DNA of 64,000 nucleotides, taken from the NCBI RefSeq assembly GCF_021545845.1, contig NZ_CP088923.1, forward strand, positions 1-64,000, in the 5' to 3' direction. The stretch is from Rhodanobacter thiooxydans (GTDB taxonomy: Bacteria > Pseudomonadota > Gammaproteobacteria > Xanthomonadales > Rhodanobacteraceae). A model generated the notes under the pieces. That model was given only the letters and a program-made list of their open reading frames with translations. It was not told the DNA's origin and made no database searches. Below are positions 39,104 through 47,878 of this stretch, piece by piece. Position 1 is the first letter of the stretch. Each line of letters starts with the position of its first letter. A program made the translations under genes and the position numbers.

Positions 39104-40135
39104 TCAGCCCAGCGCGCCGTCGGCCTCCAGGTGGTAGTGCGTGGCCACTTCCACTTCGGCCTTCGAGCCGAGGAACACCGGCACGCGCTGGTGTAGGCCG
39201 CCTGGTTGCAGCTCCATGATGCGGCTGCGGCCGGTGGTGGCGGCGCCGCCGGCCTGCTCGATGATGAAGGCCATCGGGTTGGCTTCGTACATGATGCGCA
39301 GCTTGCCGCCCTGCTTCTCGATCTTGGCGTCCAGCGGGTAATAGAACACGCCGCCGCGGGTCACGATGCGATGCACGTCGGCCACCATCGAGGCGACCCA
39401 GCGCATGTTGAAATCCTTGCCGCGCGGGCCTTCCTTGCCGGCCAGCAGCTCGCCGATGTAGCGCTGCATCGGTGCCTGCCAGTGGCGCTGGTTCGACATG
39501 TTGATGGCGAACTCGGCGGTCTCGACCGGAATGCGGATGTCGCGCCGGCTCAAGATGAAGCTGCCCACCTCGCGGTCCAGCGTGAACTCGTGGGTGCCGA
39601 AGCCGAACGTCAACACCAGCACGGTGGACGGCCCGTACACCACGTAGCCGGCGGCCAGCTGGGTGGTGCCCGGCTGCAGGAAGTGTTCGGCCTTCGGTTC
39701 GGTGACGCCGTCCGGGCAGCGCAGCACCGAGAAGATGGTGCCGACCGAGATGTTCACGTCGATGTTCGAGCTGCCGTCCAGCGGATCGAACAGCAGCAGG
39801 TGCTTGCCCTTCGGGTAACCGTCGGGGATCTGTTGCGGGTCTTCCATTTCCTCCGAGGCGCAGGCGGCGAGGTGGCCGCCCCAGGCGTTCGCCTCCAAGA
39901 GGATCTCGTTGGAGATCACGTCCAGCTTCTTCTGTGCCTCGCCCTGGATATTCATGCTGATGGAATCAGCGGTGCCGGCCATGCCCAGCACACCGCCCAG
40001 CGCGCCCTTGCCGGTGGCCACGCCGATGCGCTTGCAGGCGCGCGCGACCACTTCGATCAGCAGCGAAAGTTCGGCGTTGATGTGGCCGGCGCGGCGTTCC
40101 TCGATCAGGAACTGGATCAGCGAGACGGGTTTCAT
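39104..40135 (-). CDS. fbp: Fructose-1,6-bisphosphatase class I
   Basis: Hydrolyses fructose-1,6-bisphosphate to fructose-6-phosphate in gluconeogenesis. The 343-residue protein contains the metal-binding [11 protein letters not shown] motif, the upstream SEEMED acidic residues and the active-site region GGVFYYPLD. Length is normal. The start at 40135 is the family start; the open frame upstream is antisense to the next gene. Convergent repeats precede its 3' end. Confidence 0.97.
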   Translation of the reverse strand: MKPVSLIQFLIEERRAGHINAELSLLIEVVARACKRIGVATGKGALGGVLGMAGTADSISMNIQGEAQKKLDVISNEILLEANAWGGHLAACASEEMEDPQQIPDGYPKGKHLLLFDPLDGSSNIDVNISVGTIFSVLRCPDGVTEPKAEHFLQPGTTQLAAGYVVYGPSTVLVLTFGFGTHEFTLDREVGSFILSRRDIRIPVETAEFAINMSNQRHWQAPMQRYIGELLAGKEGPRGKDFNMRWVASMVADVHRIVTRGGVFYYPLDAKIEKQGGKLRIMYEANPMAFIIEQAGGAATTGRSRIMELQPGGLHQRVPVFLGSKAEVEVATHYHLEADGALG

Positions 40136-40288
40136 GTCGGGTCCATGGCAAGAGGAAGCGCCATTGTCCGGGCTGCGGCTGAACAGTGCCAGCCTGGCGC
40201 CCCGCGTGCCCGCATCCGGCCCGGCTGCTGACATCACGTTGGCAGCAAGGGGCGGGCAAGCTGTACCTCCATAGCGGAGGGACACGAC

Positions 40289-40900
40289 ATGCGCGACATG
40301 GTTTATTTCCTGGTGTTCGACGGCTTTGCCGACTGGCAGGCCGCGCTGGCGCTGTGCGAGATCCGCCGCCCCGGCGACTGGCAGGTGCAGGCGGTGGGCT
40401 TCTCGATGGCGCCGGTGGTCTCGATGGGCGGCCTCACCGTGCAGCCTGAGCTGTCGCTGGACCAGCTCGATCTGAAGCGTGCGGCCCTGCTGATCGTGCC
40501 CGGCGGCCACCTGTGGCAGCGCGGCGAGGGCGCCGAGGCGGTGGCGGCGATCCGCCGGCTGTACACCGCCGGCGCGCCGGTGGCGGCGATCGACAGCGGC
40601 GTGCTGGCGCTGGCCCGCAGCGGCCTGCTCGACCGCTGCCGGCATACCGGCAACTGGGCCGGACACATCGACGGCCACGTGCCGGCCTACGCCGGCGCGG
40701 AGCAGTACGACGCCGGCGTGCTGGCGGTCAGCGACGGCGGCGTGATCAGCGCCAGCCACCTGGGCAGCGTGGAGTTCGCCCGCGAGGTGATCCGCACGCT
40801 GGACCTGTACAGCCCCAGCGACCGCGAACACTGGTACCGCCTGTTCAAGCATGCGCAGCCGCTGCCGTGGTGTGTCGGCGAAGCCGTGGCGATGGCATGA
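40289..40900 (+). CDS. DJ-1/PfpI-family protein lacking the catalytic cysteine
   Basis: A 203-residue protein of the DJ-1/PfpI (type 1 glutamine amidotransferase-like) superfamily, recognisable from [27 protein letters not shown] and [12 protein letters not shown]. At the nucleophile elbow, where relatives read AICGGTLALA, it reads [10 protein letters not shown], so the catalytic cysteine is replaced by Asp or Ser. A non-hydrolytic or altered role is likely. A GGAGG ribosome site precedes it, and the 62-aa gene follows after 10 nt. Confidence 0.83.
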   Translation: MRDMVYFLVFDGFADWQAALALCEIRRPGDWQVQAVGFSMAPVVSMGGLTVQPELSLDQLDLKRAALLIVPGGHLWQRGEGAEAVAAIRRLYTAGAPVAAIDSGVLALARSGLLDRCRHTGNWAGHIDGHVPAYAGAEQYDAGVLAVSDGGVISASHLGSVEFAREVIRTLDLYSPSDREHWYRLFKHAQPLPWCVGEAVAMA

Positions 40901-40910
40901 GGAGCCCGTC

Positions 40911-41099
40911 ATGAAACCGATGCTGAAAACCCTGCTGATGGCCTACCGCCCGCTCTATCTGAACGGCCTGCTGCTGGATGGGCAGTACAAGCTGCCCAGG
41001 GCGGCGCCGGCGGGCGTGGCCACCGCTCCGCGTGCGCGCCGGCATGCCGTGCTTGCCGCACTGACCGCCATCATCCTCCACCCCCGGAGCAAGCGATGA
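40911..41099 (+). CDS. Hypothetical 62-residue protein
   Basis: A small basic protein with no family I recognise. It has a hydrophobic N-terminal part ([19 protein letters not shown]) and a second hydrophobic stretch ([11 protein letters not shown]) ending in Arg/Lys. Evidence that it is real: a GAGGAG ribosome site 7 nt upstream, 10 nt spacing from the DJ-1-like gene and a 4-nt ATGA overlap with the next gene, which suggests translational coupling. Confidence 0.6.
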   Translation: MKPMLKTLLMAYRPLYLNGLLLDGQYKLPRAAPAGVATAPRARRHAVLAALTAIILHPRSKR

Positions 41100-41500
41100 C
41101 CAGGACCTACCACGGCAGCTGCCACTGCGGCGCCGTACGCTACGAAGCCGACCTCGATCTCGCCGCCGGCGCCGGTCGCTGCAACTGCTCGATCTGTACC
41201 AAGACGCGCCACTGGGGCGTGCTCATCAAGCCCGACGCGTTCCGCCTGCTGGCCGGCGAGGAGGCACTGTCGGACTACCAGTTCAACACCCGCAGCGCGC
41301 ACCACCTGTTCTGCCGGCACTGCGGCGTGCGTTCGTTCGGTCGCGGCCATATCGAAGAGATTGGCGGCGACTACGTGTCGATCAACCTGGCCTGCCTCGA
41401 CGACGTCGAACCGCAGGAGCTGATCGACGCGCCGCTGCGCTTCTCCGACGGCCGCCACGACAACTGGATGTCGCCACCGGCCGAAACGCGGCATCTCTGA
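41096..41500 (+). CDS. GFA-family (glutathione-dependent formaldehyde-activating) protein
   Basis: A 134-residue zinc-binding protein of the GFA/CENP-V fold. The zinc ligands are visible as CHCG near residue 9-12, CNCSIC and FCRHCGV. It begins in the stop codon of the 62-aa gene. The family name reflects a founding member that adds formaldehyde to glutathione; most members are uncharacterised, so no specific reaction is claimed. Confidence 0.88.
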   Translation: MTRTYHGSCHCGAVRYEADLDLAAGAGRCNCSICTKTRHWGVLIKPDAFRLLAGEEALSDYQFNTRSAHHLFCRHCGVRSFGRGHIEEIGGDYVSINLACLDDVEPQELIDAPLRFSDGRHDNWMSPPAETRHL

Positions 41501-41601
41501 AGCCGTCGTCTCGAGACCACATGCGCAATGCAGCTGTGCGGTTGCTACGACCATGACTTGCGACGCAGGCGCGGCGACGCGCCTGGGGGCATTATGCGCG
41601 G

Positions 41602-42306
41602 ATGCGCCGCGCCGATCGCCTGTTCCTCATCATCCACGCCCTGCGCGGCCGGCGCACCGCGCTGCAGGCGCGCTCGCTCGCGCAGACGCTGGGCGTGTCG
41701 CTGCGCACCGTGTACCGCGACGTCGCCGACCTGCAGTTGTCCGGCGTGCCGATCGAGGGCGAGGCCGGCGTCGGCTATGTGCTGCGCAAGGGTTCGGACA
41801 TCCCGCCACTGATGTTCACCGCGAACGAGCTCGAGGCGCTGGTGGTCGGCACGCGGTTCGTGCAGGCCTTCGCCGGCGACAAGCTGGCCGGCGACGCCCG
41901 CGCGGCGCTGTTGAAGATCGAGGCGGTGCTGCCGCCGGAACTGCGCGAGCGCGCCGCGCGCACACGCATCTATGCGCCGGTCTGGCGCGACGAGTACAAG
42001 CTGGCGTTCGCCGCTCGCATCGACCGCCTGCATGCGGCCATCGAGGCGCGCCTGGTGTTGCAGATGACCTACAGCGATGAAGGCGGCAACGTCAGCCGGC
42101 GCGAGGTCGAGCCGCTGTGCCTGGCCTTCTGGGGCGGCAAGTGGACGCTCGGCACGTGGTGCCGGCTGCGCGAGAATTTCCGCAACTTCCGTCCCGACCG
42201 CATCGACGAACTCACCGAGACCGGCGAGAGGTTCGACGACCGGGTGGGCCATGATCTGGATGCCTACCTGCAATCGATGCGCGGCTACTACGCCGGCATG
42301 GAATAG
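41602..42306 (+). CDS. YafY/WYL-domain transcriptional regulator
   Basis: A 234-residue regulator with an N-terminal DeoR-type winged helix (RADRLFLIIHALRGRRTALQARSLAQTLGVSLRTVYRDVADLQ) and a C-terminal WYL domain, in which the region LQMTYSDEGGNVSRREVEPLCL corresponds to the ligand-sensing fold. It lies about 100 nt downstream of the GFA operon and may control it; that is inference. No good ribosome site is seen. Confidence 0.85.
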   Translation: MRRADRLFLIIHALRGRRTALQARSLAQTLGVSLRTVYRDVADLQLSGVPIEGEAGVGYVLRKGSDIPPLMFTANELEALVVGTRFVQAFAGDKLAGDARAALLKIEAVLPPELRERAARTRIYAPVWRDEYKLAFAARIDRLHAAIEARLVLQMTYSDEGGNVSRREVEPLCLAFWGGKWTLGTWCRLRENFRNFRPDRIDELTETGERFDDRVGHDLDAYLQSMRGYYAGME

Positions 42307-42409
42307 CCGTCCGTTGGCACAGAAACTTGCGTGCCGCAGCCGGCTCTTATCGGCCCGGCCCGGCTCGGGTACGCTCGGCGGCACGGCATCTGTCCGGAGG
42401 AGTCGCACC

Positions 42410-43024
42410 ATGTCGTCAGGCCTGCATCACCCGTTGTTGTCGATCGCCCCGGCCAAGCTGCGGCCGACCCAGCTCACCGTGGGCCGGGCCGAGGTCGCGG
42501 GCAAGCGCGCGGAATGGGAAAAGCTCGGCCGGAAGAGGCGCAAGGAGCTGATCCAGGCGCACTGGTTTCCCGGTGTGCTGGGGCCGAAACAGCGCGTCTA
42601 CATCGTCGACCACCATCACCTCGGGCTGGCCTTGCTGGAAGAGGGGGTGAACAGCGTGCCGGTGATGATCCAGCGCGATTTCTCCTGGCTGGAGCCGGAC
42701 GTGTTCTGGCGCACGATGGAATTCAACCGCTGGGCGCATCCGTACGACCAGCACGGCACCCGCACCGACTACACCGCGATCCCGGCCAGCCTGGCTGACA
42801 TGGCCGACGACCCCTACCGCACCCTCGCCGCGCGCGTGCGCACGGCTGGCGGCTGCGCGAAGGACGCCACGCCGTACGCGGAGTTCCTGTGGGCGGATTT
42901 CTACCGCCGCCGCCTCAAGCTGCCCGGCGGCAAGGTCGGCGCGAAGGCGCTGCAGCAGGCCCTGCTGCTGGCGCACAGCCATGACACGGCGTACCTGCCG
43001 GGCTGGAGCGGGCTGATCGAATGA
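42410..43024 (+). CDS. ParB-like (ParBc_2) protein
   Basis: A 204-residue protein of the ParB-like ParBc_2 family, with the RPTQLTVGRAEV start, KRAEWEKLGRKRRKELIQAHWFP and the VYIVDHHHLGLAL His cluster. It is not the chromosome-partitioning ParB, as it lacks the DNA-binding helix-turn-helix. Function unknown. A strong GGAGGAG ribosome site precedes ATG 42410. It overlaps the SulP gene by 4 nt (ATGA). Confidence 0.85.
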   Translation: MSSGLHHPLLSIAPAKLRPTQLTVGRAEVAGKRAEWEKLGRKRRKELIQAHWFPGVLGPKQRVYIVDHHHLGLALLEEGVNSVPVMIQRDFSWLEPDVFWRTMEFNRWAHPYDQHGTRTDYTAIPASLADMADDPYRTLAARVRTAGGCAKDATPYAEFLWADFYRRRLKLPGGKVGAKALQQALLLAHSHDTAYLPGWSGLIE

Positions 43025-44682
43025 AACTGGGCCCGGCACCTGCGTCCGCGGCGGGTTCCACCTTCGGCGTCGATGTCCTGGCCGGCGTGTCGATCGCCGG
43101 CCTGCTGCTGCCCGAGGCGGTGGCGTACGCCGGCATCGCCGGGCTGCCACCGCAGGCCGGCGTGATCGGCCTGTTCGCCGGCCTGGCCTGTTACGGCCTG
43201 ATCGGTCGCAGCCGCTTCGCCGTCGTCTCGGCGACCTCGTCCTCGGCGGCGGTGCTGGCAGCGGCGACGCTGGCGCTGGCCGGCGGCGACGGCACGCAGC
43301 GCCTCGCTACCGCGGCGATGCTGGTGGTGCTGGCGGGTGGCAGCTTCCTGCTTGCCGGGGCGGCCCGGCTGGGCGCGTTGTCGAACCTGATCGCGCGGCC
43401 GGTGCTGCGCGGCTACGCGTTCGGCCTGGCCTGGGTGATCGCGGTGAAGCAGTTGCCGCACGTGTTCGGGGTGTCCACCCGGCACGGCGATGTGGCGCGG
43501 GTGCTGGTCGAGCTGGTCGAACAGTTCCGGCAGTGGCAGCCGGCTGCGATCGCCGCAGGTGCGGCTGCCCTCGGCTTGCTGTTCCTGTGCGGCCGGGTAC
43601 GGCGCCTGCCGGGCAGCCTGCTGGCGATCGTGCTCGGCATCGCCGCTTCCGGCTGGCTGGCTGGGCAGGGCGTGGCGCTGGTCGGGCCAGTACATCTGGC
43701 CCTGGCATGGACGGCGCCGGCATGGCCGGAGTCGTCGCAGTGGCTGCCGAACGTCGAGCTGGCGGCGGCGCTGATGCTGATCCTGTATGCCGAGTCGTAC
43801 AGCGCCATCCGCAGTTTTGCCTTGAAGCATGGCGATCCGGTGCAGCCGAACCGCGACCTGGTCGCGCTCGGCGTGGCCAATATCGTCTCGGGCCTGTTCC
43901 ACGGCATGCCGGTCGGCGCGGGCTACTCGGCCACCTCGGCGAACGAGGCGGCCGGCGCGCAGTCGCGGCTGGCCGGACTGGTGGCGGCGGTCACCGTGCT
44001 GCTGCTGGTGCTGCTGTTCCTGCGCTGGATCGAGCGCATCCCCGAGCCGGTGCTGGCGGCGATCGTGATCCACGCGGTGAGCAAGTCGTGGCGGCTGGCG
44101 GTGTTCCGGCCGTACCTGCAATGGCGGCGCGACCGGCTGGTGGCGCTGGCCGCAGTGCTGGCGGTGCTCGCCCTGGGCGTGCTGGATGGCCTGCTGTTCG
44201 CGATCGCGTTCAGCCTGCTGCTGTTGCTGCGCCAGCTGGCGACTCCGCGCATCAGCGTGCTCGGCCGCCTCGCCGACAGCCACGACTTCATCGACACGAA
44301 GCAGCACCGGGCGGCGCGCGAGCAGCCCGGCATGGTGATTCTGCGGCCGGAGGAACCGCTGTTCTTCGCCAACGCGGAGCCGACGCTGGCGCTGGCGCGC
44401 GAGCGAATCGGCGAGCGCGACGGGATCCGCGTGGTGGTGCTGAGCCTGGAGGAATCGCCGGACCTGGACGGCACCGCCGTGGAGGCGCTGGCGGATTTCG
44501 CCGTCTGGCTGCAGACTCGTGGGATCGCGCTGCGCGTGGCACGATTGAAGGATGCTGTGCATGCGCTGCTGCTGCGCGCGGCACTGCCCCAGCTGCCGCC
44601 CGCGGCGCTGGCCTACTGGAGCGTGGAGGATGCGGCGAAGCCGCCCGCCGCGCCGTCACCGGCGGAAGGAACGGTTTCGTGA
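43021..44682 (+). CDS. SulP-family anion transporter with STAS domain
   Basis: A 553-residue SLC26/SulP transporter with 10-14 membrane segments in the first 430 residues (signature LLLPEAVAYAGIAGLPPQAG and the SATSSSAAVLAAA helix) and a C-terminal STAS domain (about 435-540). SulP proteins move sulfate, bicarbonate or dicarboxylates; the substrate is not clear here. It is translationally coupled to the ParB-like gene and its stop overlaps the start of the DUF885 gene. Confidence 0.9.
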   Translation: MKLGPAPASAAGSTFGVDVLAGVSIAGLLLPEAVAYAGIAGLPPQAGVIGLFAGLACYGLIGRSRFAVVSATSSSAAVLAAATLALAGGDGTQRLATAAMLVVLAGGSFLLAGAARLGALSNLIARPVLRGYAFGLAWVIAVKQLPHVFGVSTRHGDVARVLVELVEQFRQWQPAAIAAGAAALGLLFLCGRVRRLPGSLLAIVLGIAASGWLAGQGVALVGPVHLALAWTAPAWPESSQWLPNVELAAALMLILYAESYSAIRSFALKHGDPVQPNRDLVALGVANIVSGLFHGMPVGAGYSATSANEAAGAQSRLAGLVAAVTVLLLVLLFLRWIERIPEPVLAAIVIHAVSKSWRLAVFRPYLQWRRDRLVALAAVLAVLALGVLDGLLFAIAFSLLLLLRQLATPRISVLGRLADSHDFIDTKQHRAAREQPGMVILRPEEPLFFANAEPTLALARERIGERDGIRVVVLSLEESPDLDGTAVEALADFAVWLQTRGIALRVARLKDAVHALLLRAALPQLPPAALAYWSVEDAAKPPAAPSPAEGTVS

Positions 44683-46469
44683 GCATGGCAACAAGAGTGG
44701 CGTGGCTGGGCCTGGGCGCACTGGTTCTGGTGACGCCGGCATGGGCCGGGCAGGACGCGGCGGCGCGCTTCAGGCAGATCTACCAGCAGGAATGGAGCTG
44801 GCGCAGCGCGCAGTCCGGCGTGCTTGCCTCCGGCGAGGTGCAGCCAAACGGTGGCCGGCTGGACAACGTCGATGCGGCCGGCCAGCGGCACCGGCTCGAC
44901 CGCTGGCAGAAGGTGCTGGAGCGACTCGACGCGATCGATCCACGGCAGCTGTCCGCCGAAGACCAGGTCAACTACGCCGTGTACCGCGCGCAGATCGGCA
45001 ACCTGCTCGCCGCGCAGCGGTTCAAGGCGTGGCAGATGCCGTTCAACAGCGACTCCGCGTTCTGGTCCGACATCGGCTACGTGCTGGGGGGCGACCGCCT
45101 GCGCACGGTCGACGACTACCGGCGCTACCTCGACCGGCTGGAGCAGATCCCGGCCTACTTCGACCAGCAGATCGCGAACATGCGCGCGGGCCTCAAGCGC
45201 GGCTTCAGCGTGCCGCGGGCGGTGCTTGGCGGCCGTGACGCGTCGATTGCCGCGGTGGCCGAACTGAAGGACCCGACCCAGAGCAGCTTCTATGCGCCGT
45301 TCAGGCGATTGCCGGCGTCGATTCCCGCCGACCAGGCGCAGGCCTTGCAGGGCCGGGCGCTGCAGCGCATCCGTGACGAGGTGATCCCCGCCTACGCGAA
45401 GCTGCTGGCGTTCTTCCGCAACGAATACGTGCCGCAGGCGCGCACCACGTTGGCGGCGGAGGCGCTGCCCGACGGCAAGGCCTACTATCGCCAGCAGATC
45501 CGCGAGTACACCACGCTCGAGCTCGATCCGGACGACATCCACCGCATCGGCCTCGACCAGGTGGCGAAGATCCACGCACGGATGCTGGAGGTGATGCAGG
45601 ACACCGGCTTCAAGGGCAGCTTTGCCGACTTCCTGAAGTTCCTGCGCACCGACCCGCAGTTCCATGCGAAGACGCCGGAAGAGCTGCTGATGCGCAGCGC
45701 CTGGGTGGCCAAGCAGGTGGACGGCCAGATGCCGCGCTACTTCGGTCACCTGCCGCGCGCGCACTTCACCATCAAGCCGGTGCCGGCCGACATCGCGCCC
45801 TACTACACCTCCGGCCGCGGCGGCGCGGACACCTACCTGGTCAACACCTACGACCTGAAGTCGCGGCCGCTGTTCAACGTGCCGGCGCTGACCCTGCACG
45901 AGAGCTATCCCGGCCACGCGCTGCAGCTGGAACTGGCCGACGAGCAGCGCGACCAGCCCGCGTTCCGCCGCAACGGCTACATCTCCGCCTACGGCGAAGG
46001 CTGGGGGCTGTACTCGGAATACCTCGGCAACGAGATGGGCATCTACCACACGCCGTACGAACGCTTCGGCTACCTCAGCTACCAGATGTGGCGCGCCTGC
46101 CGGCTGGTGGTCGACACCGGCGTGCATCACCTGGGCTGGACGCGCCAGCAGGCGATCGACTATCTGACCGAAAACACCGCGCTGTCCGCGCGCGAGATCG
46201 CCAACGAGGTGGACCGCTACATCAGCTGGCCGGGCCAGGCACTGTCGTACGAGCTGGGCTACCTGAAGCTGCGCGAGCTGCGCGCGAAGGCGGAGCAGGC
46301 GCTGGGCGCGAAGTTCGACCTGCGCCACTTCCACGACACCGTGCTCGCGCTGGGTTCGGTGCCGCTGCCGGTACTGCAGCAGCGCATCGACCGCTTCATC
46401 GCCGACGGTGGCCCGGAGCCGGACTACGCGTGCGACTGCGCGAAGGCAAAGGGCGCTCCGGCGCGCTGA
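44679..46469 (+). CDS. Secreted DUF885 family protein (putative zinc peptidase)
   Basis: A 596-residue DUF885 protein with a Sec signal peptide (WLGLGALVLVTPAWA). It has the HExxxGH-type motif LHESYPGHALQ that in this family is thought to bind zinc, and the downstream AYGEGWGLYSEYLG segment. I chose GTG 44679, which overlaps the SulP stop (GTGA) and has GGAAGGA 8 nt upstream; ATG 44685 would remove two residues. The reaction is unproven; members are usually called peptidases. Confidence 0.85.
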   Translation: MSMATRVAWLGLGALVLVTPAWAGQDAAARFRQIYQQEWSWRSAQSGVLASGEVQPNGGRLDNVDAAGQRHRLDRWQKVLERLDAIDPRQLSAEDQVNYAVYRAQIGNLLAAQRFKAWQMPFNSDSAFWSDIGYVLGGDRLRTVDDYRRYLDRLEQIPAYFDQQIANMRAGLKRGFSVPRAVLGGRDASIAAVAELKDPTQSSFYAPFRRLPASIPADQAQALQGRALQRIRDEVIPAYAKLLAFFRNEYVPQARTTLAAEALPDGKAYYRQQIREYTTLELDPDDIHRIGLDQVAKIHARMLEVMQDTGFKGSFADFLKFLRTDPQFHAKTPEELLMRSAWVAKQVDGQMPRYFGHLPRAHFTIKPVPADIAPYYTSGRGGADTYLVNTYDLKSRPLFNVPALTLHESYPGHALQLELADEQRDQPAFRRNGYISAYGEGWGLYSEYLGNEMGIYHTPYERFGYLSYQMWRACRLVVDTGVHHLGWTRQQAIDYLTENTALSAREIANEVDRYISWPGQALSYELGYLKLRELRAKAEQALGAKFDLRHFHDTVLALGSVPLPVLQQRIDRFIADGGPEPDYACDCAKAKGAPAR

Positions 46470-46486
46470 ACCGCGGGGACCGGTCG

Positions 46487-46531
46487 TTGGCTTTGCTGTA
46501 TCTGTGGAGTATTATTTGAAATAACTTCACA
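46487..46531 (+). promoter_or_regulatory. Promoter and operator of the toxin-antitoxin locus
   Basis: TTGGCT (46487-46492) and TATTAT (46510-46515) are spaced by 17 nt. An imperfect inverted repeat TGTGGAGTAT (46503-46512) / ATAACTTCACA (46521-46531) overlaps the -10, as expected for autoregulation by the antitoxin. Both signals lie in the only AT-rich stretch near the locus. Confidence 0.6.
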
Positions 46532-46545
46532 GGGAGAGTCGTCTC

Positions 46546-46956
46546 ATGGCTGCCCACCCGACCCGCATCGCCGAAGCCGCGCCCCGCTACGCGCCGCCGG
46601 ACACGCTCGCCGACCCGGCGCTGCGCGCGTTCTTCAGGCTCGTCGAACACTGGCGACTGCGCATCGCCGACCAGCGCCGCCTGCTCGGCGATCCGCCCGA
46701 ATCCACCTTCTACAAGTGGAAGCGCCAGCAGGGCGGCGCCCTGGGGCGCGACACGCTGGAGCGGATCAGCTACCTGCTCGGCATCTGGAAGTCGCTGCAG
46801 ATCCTGTTCCCCGACCCGGCCCAGGCCGATGCCTGGTTGCACAAGCCGAACACGGCGTCGCTGTTCGGCGGCCATTCCGCGCTGGAGCGCATGTTGTCCG
46901 GCAACGTGGCCGACCTCTACGTGGTGCGTCAGTACCTGGATGCGCAGCGCGAGTGA
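46546..46956 (+). CDS. Xre/MbcA/ParS-type antitoxin
   Basis: A 136-residue antitoxin of the DUF2384 family. An N-terminal helix-turn-helix-like part (about 25-85, RLLGDPPESTFYKWKRQQ, DTLERISYLLGIWKSLQIL) and the C-terminal antitoxin-binding part (ADAWLHKPNTASLFGGHSALERMLSG) are clear. The GGHSALERM segment is typical of partners of RES toxins. An AGGGAG ribosome site precedes it. The toxin follows only after a 202-nt repeat-bearing gap. Confidence 0.92.
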   Translation: MAAHPTRIAEAAPRYAPPDTLADPALRAFFRLVEHWRLRIADQRRLLGDPPESTFYKWKRQQGGALGRDTLERISYLLGIWKSLQILFPDPAQADAWLHKPNTASLFGGHSALERMLSGNVADLYVVRQYLDAQRE

Positions 46957-47014
46957 AGCGTCGCGGCGACGGGCGTCGCGGCGAGCGAGACGATGCTGCC
47001 TGCTCTGCTCTTCC

Positions 47015-47143
47015 TACTGCAAGGCAGGGGGAGGTCGGCGACCGGAGGGAGTCCTTCAGGTGAGGGGGCAATGCTCTTGATCTTCCATCAGGATCAAGAG
47101 CGACCCCACCCCAACCCTCCCCTGCTTCGCAGGGGAGGGAGCA
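47015..47143. repeat. CCCTCCCCTGC double-hairpin repeat, copy 2
   Basis: Shares the right part with copy 1: GAGCGACCCCACCCCAAC followed by the hairpin CCCTCCCCTGC with its complement (47115-47139) and the flank GGAGCA, with the loop TTC in place of GGC. The left hairpin is degraded (TACTGCAAGGCAGGGGGAGG). An extra hairpin CTCTTGATC/GATCAAGAG lies at 47074-47100. It separates antitoxin and toxin. Confidence 0.8.
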
Positions 47144-47158
47144 CATTCTGGAACCCAG

Positions 47159-47848
47159 ATGCCAAATGAGCTGCCACCTCTCAAGCGTATCCGCTGGAGC
47201 CAGGCCTTTCGCATCGTGCCCAGCCGCTTTCCGCCGGTCGGGGTGTACGACCGCATCGCCGATCCGGCCGATCTCGATGCGCTGTTCGCGATCGAGGCGC
47301 TGACCAACCCGCGCCTGCGCGAGGAAGCCGGCGCGTTGAAGCTGGTGCCAAAGGAGCACCGCATCAGCGGACCGGGCGCCACCCCGGTGATGGCCGCGTT
47401 CACCCATCTCAACCCCGAAGGTAGCCGCTTCTCCGACGGCACGTGGGGCGTGTTCTATGCCGCGCACAGCGTTGCCACCGCGGTCGAGGAAACCGCGTAC
47501 CACCGCGAGCGCTTCCTTGCCGCCACCGCTGAGCCGGTCTGCGACATCGAGATGCGCTGCTACCGCACCAGCGTCGACAGTAAGCTGCACGATATCCGTG
47601 GCGGCTGGGCCGCGGCGCACGATCCCGCCAGCTATGCCGCCAGCGTGGCGCTGGCGCGCGAACTGCGCGACGCAGGCTCCAACGGCATCGTCTACGACAG
47701 CGCCCGCCATCGCGGCGGCGAATGCCTGGCCGCATTCCAGCCCGATGTGGTGGCGCCGTGCACGCAGGCGCAACACCTGGTCTATCGCTGGGACGGCACG
47801 CGCATCGCGCAGGTGCTGGCGGTATCGGAGCTGGCGCGGCCACGCTAG
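47159..47848 (+). CDS. RES-domain toxin
   Basis: A 229-residue RES family protein; characterised members deplete NAD+. The conserved residues are visible: Arg in FRIVPSRF, Glu in VEETAYHRERF and Ser in VYDSARHRGGEC. The complete frame and adjacent MbcA/Xre-type antitoxin mark a type II toxin-antitoxin system. The start ATG lies 15 nt after the repeat and has no clear ribosome site, and the 202-nt gap means it is not overlapping as in most such pairs. Confidence 0.9.
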   Translation: MPNELPPLKRIRWSQAFRIVPSRFPPVGVYDRIADPADLDALFAIEALTNPRLREEAGALKLVPKEHRISGPGATPVMAAFTHLNPEGSRFSDGTWGVFYAAHSVATAVEETAYHRERFLAATAEPVCDIEMRCYRTSVDSKLHDIRGGWAAAHDPASYAASVALARELRDAGSNGIVYDSARHRGGECLAAFQPDVVAPCTQAQHLVYRWDGTRIAQVLAVSELARPR

Positions 47849-47878
47849 CCTGTGGACGGACAAGCCCGAGGTGAGCCG

